A stretch of 64,000 nucleotides of DNA, from assembly GCA_015680685.1 (NCBI GenBank), contig MNCI01001898.1:99626-163625 (forward strand). Reading direction: 5' to 3'. A model generated the notes under the pieces. That model worked only from the letters and a program-made list of their open reading frames with translations. It made no database searches and had not been told where the DNA came from. The position numbers were made by a program, and so were the translations under genes. This DNA is from Gnetum montanum (lineage: Eukaryota > Streptophyta > Gnetopsida > Gnetales > Gnetaceae). The number at the start of each line of letters is the position of its first letter. Within the stretch, counting starts at the first letter, position 1. Shown here one piece after another: positions 10,291 to 21,799 of this stretch.

Positions 10291-12248
10291 ATGACCTCGC
10301 TCATTATTTTGTATCTTCCCCTTCCAACTTAGGCATGGGGGAGATGGCCACCTATGCTAATCAATGAATTCCCTCAGCTCCTTTTTAAGCTTTTTGTTTT
10401 ACATAGTTTTGTTTCACAAATTTCTTTAACTTTTTATTATTTTTGTTTTACAACATCGTTCATACCTTTTCTTTTATTTGTGTGTGTGTGTGTGTGTGTG
10501 TGTTTATCCATTTTGTTAAGTTTGTCACCCAATAAGTGCTCCTAATGATGGTATGAACTGTATTTTATTGGTTGCTAATGTTTGGTTTTTACCTTTAAGT
10601 TACAATGTTGATACTAAGGTATGGTTCTTTTGATATAACAGGCAATGAGTCCACATCATCCATGCATCCATAAATTTCTATAGTCTCTCTTGGCTTGGAA
10701 CTATACAGTCCCTTTTTTCAAAATAATAATAACTATCAATGAATCAGTGACTAGGAATTTCTCAAACTAAGGAAGGACTCAAGGATTGAAAAGGGTGTGA
10801 CTTCAAGGGGATTTGATGCATTTGTGTTGGCCATTCTCTTGGGTGCTTGGATGTTTTCTTCTTGAGTTTTTCCTACCATTCCAACATTACCCCATTTTTG
10901 GGAAGTTGAGCCAATGAAAATAATAAGTCTTGTCATGGTGTGGTTCTCATGCAAAAACACAAAGAAAAAAAAATAATGAGGATTCAAAGCACATCCCTTA
11001 AAAAAATAATCACATGGGCTACAACCACTGGTTATGGGAATAAAAAAAATATGTTCCCTCTAACTAAGGCCCTTCCTCGCTTCCTACCTTCTCCTTATTT
11101 CGTTGGATTGGTGGTGACTCTTTGATAAAGGCATTCTTGTTACTTCGGGTGGATGGATTAGCTGAATGTATTAATGTGAAGTCACTGGATGTGGATTGTT
11201 TGAGGTTGGATTTGGAATGAGATCTACCAAGTCACATTAATCATCAATACATAAGGGGCTGTAAATCACCTTGTTCTTGAGACTCCATTCCATTCTCTTC
11301 TTTCCATCGTTCTTTCTCCATTGTTCACTTCATTGTCGATTGTATTAGTAGTCCATATTTTGGGTTGATGCATTGTTTTCTTTTTGGTAAACTCTTGTGG
11401 TATAACTCTAATTGTTGCTTCCACATAACATTTCCAGAGCCTACAGACTCTTTGAATGTGGGAATGACTGGGCATTAAAGGCATGAGCCTGCTTTGGGGA
11501 GGACCCACTAGCATTCCTATTTGGTACATCAGTTAATTTCTTTCCCTTAAAAATTTTCTCAATCAATTTTTATTTTTTTCATTTTCATCTCTGACATCCA
11601 TTTCATCGACGTTACCGTTGTCTCTTTTTCTCCATCTTTCTTATTTCTTATCTTTTTCCATTCTCTCGCTATCGGAAGTTCGTGATTAGTCATGGGGGTC
11701 CTGGTCTAATTTTTTCGATTTTCTCCTAACCCATACACCTTGGGTAGTCACCATTATTATATCTCCAAAATCCACATCAACCATATCAAAACTCAGCCAA
11801 TGGACCTTACATTGAGGCAAGGTATCAACTACTTCATTTACCCTTGCTAATATCAGACTGTGTTGTGTGTGCAAATGGCAATCATATAACCATAGATTGG
11901 ATCTGGAGGGAACACTTGGAATGGATTGGTGCTAAAGCAGTTATGCAAGGAACAAGGTTGATGGAACACTTATGGATGGACAACAAAAGGTGGAATCTTG
12001 GCATTGGTAGCAACAAACTTCTTCTTCTTCTTCTCTCTCTCTCTCTCAGCTGCCAAATAAGCCTAGATGTCAAATGTGTTTAGTGTTCACTCTTGTTGTC
12101 ATGAAAACTAATTTTTTCATGTACTGTAATGATGATCTATTCACATGTCACCCCATTCATCATTAGTATCATTCAAGTCAGTAATTCCATACCTTCCCAA
12201 TATTTTGTAAGGAACTCGAGGATGAGTTTTTATTCAGTCATGGAGGTA
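10291..12248 (+). other. E1 3' untranslated region with microsatellites
   Basis: This 2-kb stretch lacks a credible ORF. It is T-rich at first, as in E3 and E0 after pol. It holds a (TG)12 microsatellite at 10479-10502 and a (CTT)n(CT)n tract at about 12018-12047. Segments near 11470-11550 and 12170-12248 resemble E3 near 30850-30920 and 34350-34419. The region of E3 that holds the extra ORF (31870-33850) has no counterpart here and seems deleted. The last bases (TCATGGAGGTA) act as the purine-rich tract before the 3' LTR. Confidence 0.6.
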
Positions 12249-12945
12249 TGATAAACTATGATATCACGTATGCGATATCGTGGCCTACCATTACATCTAT
12301 AAATAAGAGGTGGCCTTCCCTTTTTTGGACATCTAGATCTAGACCCTTAGCCAAACTATAGTAATTTTACCATTCCAGAGTTAGAATAATTTCCATGTGC
12401 TAGCAGTAGGAGTCTCAAAGTGAATGGATCTTTATTCGAGCAAATATGATTTAATTATTGTTAATGTTTAAATGCTTTCTTAGATAATTAATCTCTCTCA
12501 ACCCTCAACTCTCCTAGTTAAGTGTATTCAGTATGACCACTTCAAGCACATGTGTAACACTTGGTAACCCAGTAACGAGTAGCGTTTGGTAATCCCAGTA
12601 GCATTGCACTAGTTCAGGGTGTGTACAGTAAGTGGGAATGGATATTGGTGCTAGGACAGTTAGAACTTAATTAGTGATTAGTTAATGGAAATTAGTTATT
12701 TAGTTCTCTTCACCCTTTCCTCTTAGCATAGGTGTTAAAAAGATAAAAGACATAAAACTCACATGCCTCAAGCTTACTTAACCACACAACCGTGACAATA
12801 CAAATAAGCTTGGGAAGACAATGATTGATTAACCTCAAGTGTTCCATTTGGGCACGTAAGCACTTAGTCCTTGGAGTTCGACCGGATCACACGTGAAACG
12901 CTCATATTCATATGGTTGAGTGTAGGGGTACCTTGCCACTCATCA
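12249..12945 (+). repeat. E1 3' LTR
   Basis: It begins TGATAAACTATG, ends CACTCATCA, and is followed by the target duplication GCTTG (12946-12950). It has a TATA box at 12298-12305. Compared with the 5' LTR it carries many point differences and a deletion of about 80 bp after position 12445. The level of divergence suggests an old insertion. Confidence 0.92.
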
Positions 12946-12950
12946 GCTTG

Positions 12951-13813
12951 ATCTAACTATTATTCATGTGTCTGGTTGGGATCTTTACTATCTCTACAAT
13001 GTTAAGCATACTTCTAGTTACCAATAGAGGTTCATCATCATCATTGCATTGATGACACCAATGATGGTTCCTACCACCTCTGCATTAACGATGGCCTTGA
13101 TGGTTATTGTTGTCTTATTGATAACCTTCATCACAATTATTTCGATGGAAGTTGTTATGGAAATTAGTAGATGAAGAGGAATGTTCAAAATTGGATTAAA
13201 AGGAAGGTAGGCCATCACCACCACCACAATGTATACCATCACATTTTCACTCATTATAACCACCATCCTTGGATTCCTTACCATCATGATGTTTGCCTGA
13301 GTTCCTACCTTGACTATTACTTTTTCTTGAACTTGATTTATGAATAGTGGATCATAGGATCAGGGCCACACCCTCACCACCAACAATAGGTGGTGGAGAA
13401 TCTTCATGTTGAGAATCTTTAAAGGGAGGATCCTCATTGTCATCTTGATTTGGTAGGAATAAGGGATTAGTGAAGTATTTTCCCTTCATAAACTTGTGGT
13501 GCTTCGCCTAGTATCAATCTCTCCTATGTTGTGTTTCAGTGGGATGGTAATCTTGAGTGTCATAACCATTGACAACATATTCTTCATGAAGATCCAAGAT
13601 GCCTAACTTCTTAAGGGTTTGAAACAACATCCTAGGCATAGATTGATCAAGAGAAATTACAATATTATCCTCCATGTCACACCATCATAGCTACTCATCC
13701 TAGTGTAGGATGAAGGTGAAGTCCGATACATGCTCATCTAGATGAGTATATACCACTTTGCACTCTTGTTGGACTGATGGTTTGACATCTTCATGCCTAT
13801 GGGAAGAAGACAT
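12951..13813 (-). pseudogene. E0 gag N-terminal part, right side of the E1 insertion
   Basis: On the minus strand an ATG at 13813 opens MSSSHRHEDVKPSVQQE, continuing to VVYTHLDEHVSDFTFILH. This parallels the gag starts of E1 (5915) and E3 (24947). In-frame TAG codons replace Gln in the HQDEQ motif. A His/Asn/Gly-rich region follows (about 13020-13300), and the frame reaches the E1 insertion point at 12950. The 89-residue open frame at 13018-13287 with runs of Val, Ile and Met is a shadow of this His-rich region. Confidence 0.8.
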
Positions 13814-13945
13814 TTTGTAAAAAAAATAAAATTATCAGTATGCTTAGTAGTTATATGTCGTGTGAGAGTGATGTTGATCTTGAATTCATCTAATGATATT
13901 AATAGTGATCAATAATCCTAGATAGTTTACATTCAACAAACAAAG

Positions 13946-13963
13946 TCCCTGGTAATAGTGCCA
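13946..13963 (-). promoter_or_regulatory. E0 primer binding site
   Basis: The minus strand reads TGGCACTATTACCAGGGA, one base after the LTR end at 13965. It corresponds to the sites at 5771 and 24788 and fixes the polarity of E0. Confidence 0.75.
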
Positions 13964-13964
13964 A

Positions 13965-14769
13965 TGATGAGTGACAAGGTACCCCTACACCCAACTATAC
14001 AAATCACAAAGAGCTCATGTATGATCCAGTTGAATTTCATGGACTTTATAATTTCTAGTGCACTAGTCTTCTAGGTAGTGAACCTTTTCCTAAGGTCATT
14101 TGTTATCTTCCTAATTACACTTGTGAAGTACAAAGGTATGGTTAAGTGAAATCGAGGCATATGATTTTTATCATTTTATATTTTATGTTCTTTGGTGCTT
14201 TTAAGAAAGAGATAAAGTAATTTAATGGCTAATTTAAAGTAATTAAGTAAGTAATCTCTAAATAATCCTAACATAAGCATCTAGTCCCACTTTTCATACA
14301 TGTTCTAAACGCACGTATCCACTACTGGGTTACCAAGCACTATGCCATTGGGCACACCAAGCAATAATGTTGCTGGGATTACCAAGCAGATGCGTGTTAC
14401 ACTTGAAGTAGTCATACTTATGCAATTTATCTATCTAGCTTATCTTGCTTAACTACCTAATTCTAAAAATATTAAATGTATAAATGAAACATCTAAAATA
14501 TCTAGAATATTACAAGGTTTATCAAGAAGTTTGACTTTATTGTCGCACACACTATTATGCTTAGGTATAACAATGCTTGAATAAAGATCCATACACTCAA
14601 TGACTCCTACTGTGGGCACTTAGGAGAAATATTCTAACTTTCAAATAAACAAACTGTAAGAGTTTGGCTACTACTATATATCAAATTCCATAAATGTGAC
14701 TAGTGAACATGTATTTATAGCAAAAAATGGACCCTACGTTGATGGGGCCATGTTGACGAGGCCTCATCA
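13965..14769 (-). repeat. E0 5' LTR
   Basis: On the minus strand it begins TGATGAGGCCTCG at 14769 and ends GTCACTCATCA at 13965. Its start resembles the E3 LTR (34420 onward), with repeated GTTGA/GCCCCATTGATG motifs, a TATAAATAC box near 14712, and CAATAAAG near 14545. It also keeps the GGTAATCCCAGCA and GGTAACCCAGTAGTG motifs typical of the family. It differs clearly from the LTR at 1-228, another sign that 1-228 belongs to a different element. Confidence 0.85.
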
Positions 14770-14989
14770 ACACAACTGTTGGCGACCGTTTGGGACGCGA
14801 CCGCCAACGAGTGTCCTCGAACAGGATTTAGGTGCNTCTTTTCCCAAAAACTTCACAAGACTGGACTGTAAATTTTAACCAGAGATTTTCTGCTCATTTT
14901 TTAAACAAAGCCTTCTTGACTGCTCCATGTAATGGCCAATTGTGCCAACAACAACCAACCATGAATGATTAGATATCTATGAGAATATT
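14770..14989. other. Junction segment between E0 LTR and the matched part of the E2 LTR
   Basis: This holds a GC-rich patch with one undetermined base (14836) and a TGTTGGCGACCG sequence at about 14776. That sequence could be the true TG start of the left E2 LTR, since the right LTR region has a TGTTGGTGCCATG at about 22650. The segment does not align well with the right side, so I leave it unassigned. The small open frame here (14696-14878) is not supported as a gene. Confidence 0.4.
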
Positions 14990-16243
14990 GAAACACCACC
15001 AAATTTTGGCTACAATGTCTTGATTGCAAATTTGTCTAAGTGCCAACATAAGGTCACTTTTTGCAAATTTTTCTAAGTGTTGTGACTACGTTCTCCACTA
15101 CCCTAGAGCATAGTCAACCTAGTGGAGAGCGTAGTCAGCTTCAAAAATTGATTTTTTACAATTTTTCTTAAGGGTCAACATGAAGTAAGAAGCTGCAAAT
15201 TTTTCTAAGTGTTTGGACTACACTCTTCACTACCTTGGAGCGTAGTCAAGTGTAGTCAGCATGGAAGCTTAGTTTTTGTAAAATTTTCTAAGTGCTGAGA
15301 CTATGCTCTCCATTATCCTAGAGTGTAGTCAATCTTAGTTAGCTTGAAAAGCCATTTTTTGTAGATTTCCTATAACTGTTGACACTATGCTCTCCACTAG
15401 CCCAGAGCATAGTCAAGAATAATCAACTGGTAGCCAATTTTTGCAAGTTTTGACAAGTGTTGGGACTATGCTCATCCCTAGTCGGGAGCATAGTCAGCCT
15501 CCCATGGAGAGCATAGTTAGCATGTAGCTAGTTCTTGCAAGAATTCTCTTGTGTGGGACTACGCTTTCCCCTAGTCTAGAGCATAGTCAAGTGTAGTAAG
15601 CAAGAAGAGCCTCCAAAGGCCTCCACACCACAACACCGGCATTTAGGTCAACTTTGACTCACCTTTGACAAGCATAATTAGCAAGTTGCATCTTTTTTTT
15701 CCTCCTTTTTTTATCCTTAAAATTATAACAACACTTGACCCCACTCAAGATAGTGGATAGCATAGACCTAGAGTGTAGTCTTCAAACTTGCATTTTTTTC
15801 AAGTACATTGTGATCTTCTGGGTACTTGCATATGTAGTTTTGGTAGCATACTCATAGTCTTGTAACCTCACAAAATCTATTAGGCATAGCAGAGCATAAT
15901 ACTATTTACCTCATTGGAGAGCGTAGTTGGGTGATAGCATAGTCTGAACCATCCCACTACCACATGATAGTCTCTCTACATTACACATAGCCCTAACCCT
16001 ATAAATACTCATGTGCCCCCAAAATTTTAGGGATTGACATTTTGACATTTTGACAAATTTTAAGGCATGTTGGCATTTTGACATTTTGGGGAAAAAAAGA
16101 TCCAAAGGCATACTAGCAAACCAAAGAGAGGCAGATTTGCACAACACAGCCCACCATTGTATAGCAGAATACTATAGCCCATTGTACACTGTGGTGGCCA
16201 ACCTAGTAAGTATAGACACCACGACGAGTGCCAATCTTCATGA
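14990..16243 (+). repeat. E2 left LTR (region matched to the right copy)
   Basis: It aligns with 22740-24090 from GAAACACCACCAAATTTTGG onward through the hairpin array, a T-rich tract (about 15690), a TATA box (TATAAATA 16000-16007; 23841-23848 in the right copy), and a CATTTTGACATTTTGG repeat. The match ends near CCAATCTTCAT where the right copy is broken. The true LTR probably continues past 16243. The 78- and 72-residue minus-strand frames here are shadows. Confidence 0.8.
15080..15620 (+). repeat. Array of hairpin-forming repeats in the E2 left LTR
   Basis: About six units spaced 80-95 bp apart each contain an inverted pair of the form GACTATGCTCT ... AGAGCATAGTC with a loop of about 10 bases. 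They start near 15086, 15212, 15300, 15382, 15465 and 15559. Units also share a TTTTTGCAAATTTTTCTAAGTG lead-in and a trailing AGTCAAGTGTAGTCAGC-like arm. Two looser copies follow near 15755 and 15905. The array lies upstream of the TATA box, in the U3 position. Confidence 0.85.
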
Positions 16244-17094
16244 CCAAACACCCCCGAGACTATGACTATGCTGTCCACTATGCTGGTTGTACACTGTGTA
16301 CCTTCTTACCTCCTTTGGAGTTAACTACTCTCAACCCAATTTGGGGTGGTGTTTTGTTTCTCTCTCTTGCATTTTTCGCACTTTCTTTGAATGTTTGCTA
16401 TTTTTAACATGTGGTCACATTACAACTATGCTTGGGCGATAGTCTCCATAGGTCGACACCCTCATTTTCTTCAAAACCCTTGACTATGCTTACCCCTGTT
16501 GGCACCCTTGACTACACTCTACACCATTAACATTGTCAACACTATTAACACTATGAACACCACTTAAACACTTAGCACCATTTGCATCAACATTGTGGCT
16601 AACCATTTCGCATCCTAGTTGCATCCACCACCCCAATTGCATTTAGTAAAGTCCCTGTTCGATCAACAAGACCATTTAAGACATCTCATCTCTACCTCTA
16701 GCAGGCCATCACACAGACTCAAGGTTAGGCTATGCACCCATAGATCCCTCAGTGTTCTAGCCATTGACATTTTTGATTGCTATAGTTTTTAGCACTAGAA
16801 GGAGGGCTGAACCCATCACCTCCATTGTGGTTTTCTTGCATGCTCTCTAGATCATAATTATCTATCAACCCATCAATGTAGATTGGACCTCATAGTCAGT
16901 CCCACAACTAGCCATTTTTCTATAGTTTCAAGACTTAGCCATTTTTCTACGACCAGCAGACTTAGCCATTTTTTTAGCAACCCACAGCTCTCCCTTTCAT
17001 AACTTGATCTATGACCATGAATCTAGATTAGCCTTCAACATCAATGTTAAATGTATTTAACACCTTTACCATTCAACAATAGGCCACTATGCTC
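16244..17094 (+). other. E2 LTR end and 5' leader
   Basis: Further single arms of the GACTATGCT motif occur (16258, 16432, 16490). The LTR end and primer binding site must lie here, but I cannot fix them because the right LTR stops at 24090. No convincing ORF is present. CCATTTTTCTA-type short repeats occur at 16910-16975. Confidence 0.4.
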
Positions 17095-18800
17095 AGCAAC
17101 AAACAATATAACTTTCTATGTGCAAAGATCCAAGCAAGATTTCCCATAGATCATGTTGACATGGAGGAAAAACAAGACTTCGAATTAATCCACTAGAATA
17201 GATGAGAATATATCCCTTCCTCCTTCAACATCATTCCACTCACAAAGTCCCACCACTAGTTGTCCCAACTCATTTGGGGAAATGAGCATGGTGTAGGGAC
17301 AAACTATGAGGAAGTCCTATAGGAGGAAGAAGATGAGTTTGAAGCTTACTCTGTACATAAGAGTCCCTTCTAGACCATCTTCCAATAACCACTCCCTAGT
17401 TCAACTCCCCCTCAATTTATTTCACCTATCCTCCTAGAGACGGTTATAACATTAGCATCACCTTCCCACTACATTGGGCTTGGATCAATGCTTGCAGTAG
17501 AAACACATCAAACGTAATACACACAATATGATGCAAAAACCCCATTTAACTTGCCGTTCATAACATCATCTCAACTTTCCTTGCTAGCATTAACCATGCC
17601 AGCTCAACCTTACGTTCATGCAAGGGCCGTCTCTAGGCCCCAAACAACTCAAGTACCCTATGTCTTACCTATTTTGTTGGTGCCCTTGGCGTCAATCCAA
17701 TCCATGTGTGTGTGTCTTGCCCCACTCATTGCACCCATAGCATAGCCAGTACATCAAATTCATCACATGGCTCTACAACCAACAATTCAGCCTTGGGTCA
17801 TACAACCAACATAGAAGATAGCATGGCCAACATAATTAGCTAGTGCATCTCAAAACTTGGATCAGGCATTCTAGCTTATCCAAAGTTTGACAAAGGAGGT
17901 GAGGTGACTCAAAACCAATTCCTCTAAAATAGTCAAGGTGGTGAACTTCTACCAAAATGACCCTATAAATCTTGTGGTCCCACCCATAAATCTACCAACT
18001 AGGGTCCCACTACCTTAACTCATCAAGTACAATGGTGAAGAGGACCCCAACATAGACCTCATAATGTTCAAGTCTAAGTGCTTACTACTATAGGCCTAAC
18101 CACATGCTATTATATGCATTTTTTCCATATCACTAACTAGTAAGGCCTTAGACTAGTACCAAGCACTACCCAAAGGCTCTATCTCCTCTATAGAGGACTT
18201 CTTAAGCTAGTTTGTGACATGCTTAAAGTACAACTTAAAGCTTGAAAAAACCTTGGACCAACTTATGCAAATTAAGTAGGGCCTCCTAGAGCTCATGCCA
18301 AAATTCATCCAATGCTAGAACACCTCATTGAATGAAATATGAAAGAAAATTGCCAAGATGAACCCCATGGCCATCTTTAAGCATGTAGTTAATGACTTCA
18401 TCAAGTCAAAATTGTACTACTAGCCTTGTAGTGTATGAGCCAAGCATTTTCCCAAACTAAGAACATTGAAGATGTAGTGCAACCCAGTAAGGACCTGACC
18501 TATGTGGCCTACAAAAACCAACACGTGAAGAAGCAGAATGCAACAGTGGTAATGGTAGTTACACAAGCTAAAGCAACCAACTGGGGGCCAACAACTAGGT
18601 AGCCCAAAGCCCCAGCTCACAAAGTCACCAACTTTGACACCCAAGCAACCAACCCACCTACATTTGCAGGGGTCACAATGCAAGCTACTCCAAGGCCTAA
18701 CTTTGAGTGTAAGGACTGCTCAAAGTATACCCCATTACTATTGAAAGCCTTAGAGCTGCAAGATCAACTTCTAAAAGCTAGGCACATCCAACATAAGCAA
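17095..18800 (+). pseudogene. E2 gag, decayed
   Basis: The recognisable core is at about 18025-18350. KYNGEEDPNIDLIMFKSKCL is followed by a LPKGSISSIEDF motif and KTLDQLMQIK, which together match the Ty3/gypsy gag core pattern (Y-x-G-x-x-D-P, L-P-x-G-S-I). Upstream (17380-17745) is a Pro/Ser/Thr-rich region typical of gag N-termini. Stops are frequent, many of them TAG in place of Gln or Trp. No zinc knuckle could be confirmed. The minus-strand frame at 18420-18683 is a shadow. Confidence 0.75.
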
Positions 18801-19179
18801 GTATTTGAGGATGTTTGCTGAAGGCACAATAAGTATTGTGAGTCACTAAGGAATCCCACCTCAACAACACCAAATGAGCCCTTGGTTCCATAGCACTTCA
18901 GGTTGGACCAATTCTATCATTACCACTAGTTTTTTGGTCATAGCACGAACTTCTATCAACCTTTGCAAGATGATTTACAAAGGATGATATATAGGGGTGA
19001 ACTAGTGCTTGACATAATAAACCCATATGTCAATGGTGCTAGCTACATCGTAAACACCATGAGCATGGGTGGCAAGTTAAAACTAATGTATCAACCTTTT
19101 GTGATCTAAGTGCCTTTCAGTACTATAAGGATCCCCTTGGCCACCATGAGTGCTACCTTAAGCACCCACAACATCCTTC

Positions 19180-20391
19180 ATGGTTAGGGTCCTACAACAT
19201 GTTGCAACAATAACTGCTCAACTATTATGTATCATTAAGGTGCTACAACGTGCTAGTTGCTCACCTACCCAAAGCCTGCTAGTGGACAATGCATTGACCC
19301 CTTCTCATCCAAGGGCTAACCCCACTAGCAATGTGGGTAGACCCACTAGATGGCAATGCAAGAGGCTCAACAAACATCACGTAGGTGAAACAACTAGGCA
19401 ACAACAAGACCAAAGAGTGCCTAGTCTGTTGAAGTTGATCCCTATCTCTATAGTCACTATGGCCAAAGCAATGGAAAAGGCCATAACCAGCAAACAAAAA
19501 CCAAGCATTGAGGCCCCTAAATGGACCAAGAAAACTAAGCACAAGTTCCCTTCACAAGAGATCTGTCTCTTAGGCCACATGGAGGAGGTTAAGGCCAAAA
19601 AATTGATTGATGGAAAGGACTTTGCAGATGCATTAGTCCAAGTTAAACAAGCACTAAAGCAAAAAAACACAATGTTGAGCTTGTATGAAATGGTCATGAC
19701 CTCATATACCTACCACGAAGTGCTAGTGTGGATGCTGACCTCCATTCCTATCATAGAGGACATCCTAGTAGATGAGAATGCCATCCATGTTGTGATGTTA
19801 CCTCTTGCACTATAGAAATCGAGCTCTACACCCCTCGCATTTCATGATGAGGCAATCAAGGTCAACCTTGAGTGAGGGGAGGTCACAACAGTGTGCATGT
19901 CCATCACCATACGTGTCGAGCACTGCAAGATTCATAGGATGCACATTGATGATATTGTAGCAACAAACATAATATCATGCACTGTCATAGATAAGTTAGG
20001 CCTCACAAACCAACTTAGGCTAATGAAATTCATGTGCCTAAAATCCTTCAATGGATCATGCATCACTGTTAGGGGTACAATCAACATAGCCTTCATGGCA
20101 GGGGAGCAATTTCTCACCTTTGTAGAATTCATTATTATAGAGGAGATGCCAAGATTCAACCAAATCTTAGGCAGGCCTTGGCTAGCGCAACTATGGGTTG
20201 TCTCCTCTCCAATCCACCAAGAAATCCACCTTTCATATGAAGGTGGCAAGGTTATCATCCATAGTGATAATGCCACCCCTCTAGCTATCAACAACATCAA
20301 CATGAAGCAAGGGTTAGAGGTGGAACTTTCTGATGATGTGTTTGTAGTAAAAAACAATGATGCAGCACATAAGGTTGACATATCTGAATGA
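19180..20391 (+). pseudogene. E2 linker plus retropepsin region
   Basis: Two long open stretches, 19180-19815 (211 residues) and 19891-20391 (166 residues), are in the same frame, separated by only one TAG and one TGA. The first is a basic linker with KWTKKTKHKFPSQEICLLG and a conserved-looking V-x-Q-V-K-Q-A-L block. The second has VEHCKIHRMHIDDIVATNII at the position of the retropepsin active site, where the usual D-G/S-G/S-S appears as D-I-V-A, followed by ILGRPWLA-like sequence (ILGRPWLAQLW at about 20167). The active-site triplet is not canonical, so activity is doubtful. It is the best-preserved coding stretch of the window outside STIG1. Confidence 0.75.
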
Positions 20392-20785
20392 GTGGTGGAA
20401 TCCAACAACCTCACGAAGGATGCCCCTTAGGTAGAATTACCCTTTGACATAGTAAGCAAAGGTCAAGGGAAATACTATATAGTACAGTTCGAGCCCTATG
20501 TGCCTCCTAACCCACATCAGGTTAGGAAGCAACTATGTGACTAAGGCATCTCCTTAGTCCAACATGCGCTATGTGTTTGCCTACCATTCACCCCTATGCA
20601 CACTGCATCTTATCTCCTACTTACACATCTAACCATGCATTTACCTTGATTACTTAGTTTACACATCCACCTTATCCATGCTTTCATTAGCTTTACATTT
20701 CCACAAGTATCGCTTTACTACATGAAAAACAACAAAGCCCATAAAAATCATAAAAGCCAAAATCACAAAAAATAAGAGATTGCAA
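20392..20785 (+). other. E2 region after protease, no RT found
   Basis: After 20391 the frame continues briefly (FEPYVPPNPHQVRKQLCD at about 20488-20541) and then decays. No FLDGYSGY, YVDD or integrase motifs occur from here to the right LTR. Confidence 0.5.
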
Positions 20786-20789
20786 TTTC

Positions 20790-21110
20790 TAGCCTACCAT
20801 GGCTTTAAACTACTAAAGTAATAGCCTTCCATGGCCCTAAACTGGCAATGTGTGGCCCACCATGGCCTTAAACTAGTAATGCTATGGCTTGCTATGGCCT
20901 AAAACTAGCAACACTTTTGCTTTCAACGTCATGGCCCCGAATGACCTTAAACTAGAAACACACTCAGCCTGCCATGGCCTTAAATTGGCAACGTATGACT
21001 TGCCATGGTCTTAAACTGGCAACCATAGCCTTCCATGGCCCTAAAACTAGCAACACAGGGCCTGAAATGGCCTTAAACTACCATGTTTACCTTTCTTAAA
21101 GGCTTGCATG
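20790..21110 (+). repeat. Short tandem-type repeat with CCATGGCCTTAAACT core
   Basis: About ten imperfect units of 30-40 bp carry the core TGCCATGGCCTTAAACTRGCAAC. The CCATGG/TTAAAC words are conserved while the flanks vary. No reading frame crosses the array, so the repeats are not protein repeats. They lie inside E2, between protease and the right LTR. Confidence 0.8.
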
Positions 21111-21289
21111 CATACTTAGGCATATTTCATCACATTTATTTCTCTATTTTTGTGCATATTGACTTCATTAAAATAGGTGTTGCTTGATGTTTTTTCTAGT
21201 TTATTTTGTAGGAACACAGCATAGCTATGTATGAGCACACCTACCATGCAATGCCACACATCAACAAAGCAAGGTAAACATTCATCTAC

Positions 21290-21650
21290 TATGATGCTAA
21301 AACTAGCACACCAGTCCACTATGACTATAAATTGGAACAACTCATTTTGTATGATGTTAAATTGGCACAACCCATCCACTATGATGTTAAACTAGCATAG
21401 CCCATCCATTATGACATTAAATTGGCACCCACACCACACATCTTCTATGATGCTAAACTAGCATAGCACATTTTCTATGACATTAAATTGACACACAATA
21501 ATCCACTAGGACTATAAACTAGCACACCATGGTCTACCAGGACCTTAAATTAGGTTCATGGTCTACTAGGACCTTAAACTAATAAAACATATGGTCTTCT
21601 AGGACCTTAAATTAGGCTCACGGTCTACTAGGACCTTAAACTAGTAGGAC
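21290..21650 (+). repeat. Second short repeat array with CTATGATGTTAAACTAGCA core
   Basis: About ten units of about 30-38 bp share the core CCACTATGATGTTAAACTAGC. Later units drift to GGTCTACTAGGACCTTAAACT. The TTAAACTAG word is shared with the first array, so both may derive from one ancestral repeat. A pair of about 74-bp repeats (around 21660 and 21735, with TAGCCTTTGGAGCA/TAGCCTTTAGAGCA) follows. Confidence 0.75.
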
Positions 21651-21799
21651 TGTAACACTTGCCACTGGCATAGCCTTTGGAGCACTCGCAGCATCATCGT
21701 CCTTGGCACTTTTATTGACTTGTCAAACACCTACAACTAGTGTAGCCTTTAGAGCATTTGTAGCATCTTCGCACTTGGCATTTTATTTGCATTATGTGA

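Larger units (their letters stand above)
5008..12945 (+). mobile_element. E1: Ty3/gypsy Athila/Tat-like element with gag-protease but no RT/RH/IN
   Basis: E1 is bounded by LTRs at 5008-5769 and 12249-12945 and flanked by GCTTG. Contents in order: primer binding site 5771-5788, gag 5915-7640, gag C-terminal linker and protease 7640-8962, an exact tandem second copy 8963-9941, a short post-protease stretch to about 10197, the last codons of integrase (VQWIKPYH at about 10228), and a long 3' untranslated region. Comparison with E3 (26800-29600) shows that everything from RT to nearly the end of integrase is missing. Mobilisation would have needed enzymes from another element. Confidence 0.92.
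229..14769 (-). mobile_element. E0: Ty3/gypsy Athila/Tat-like element, minus strand, split by nested E1
   Basis: E0 reads right to left. Its 5' LTR is 13965-14769, its primer binding site 13946-13963, and the gag N-terminus 12951-13813. E1 occupies 5008-12945. E0 then continues with gag core (4300-5007), protease, RT, RNase H and integrase (1000-4120) and a T-rich 3' tail (229-1000). Joining the two sides of E1 restores the gag sequence found in E1 itself around 6885. The domain order gag-PR-RT-RH-IN and motifs such as FLDGYSGY and FMDDFS are typical of the non-chromovirus Athila/Tat branch. All frames carry stops. The 3' LTR is absent or outside the window. Confidence 0.88.

Noticed and set aside
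13018-13287. 89-residue minus-strand frame rich in Val, Ile and Met
   Set aside because: It is an off-frame reading of the His/Asn/Gly-rich linker of E0 gag.
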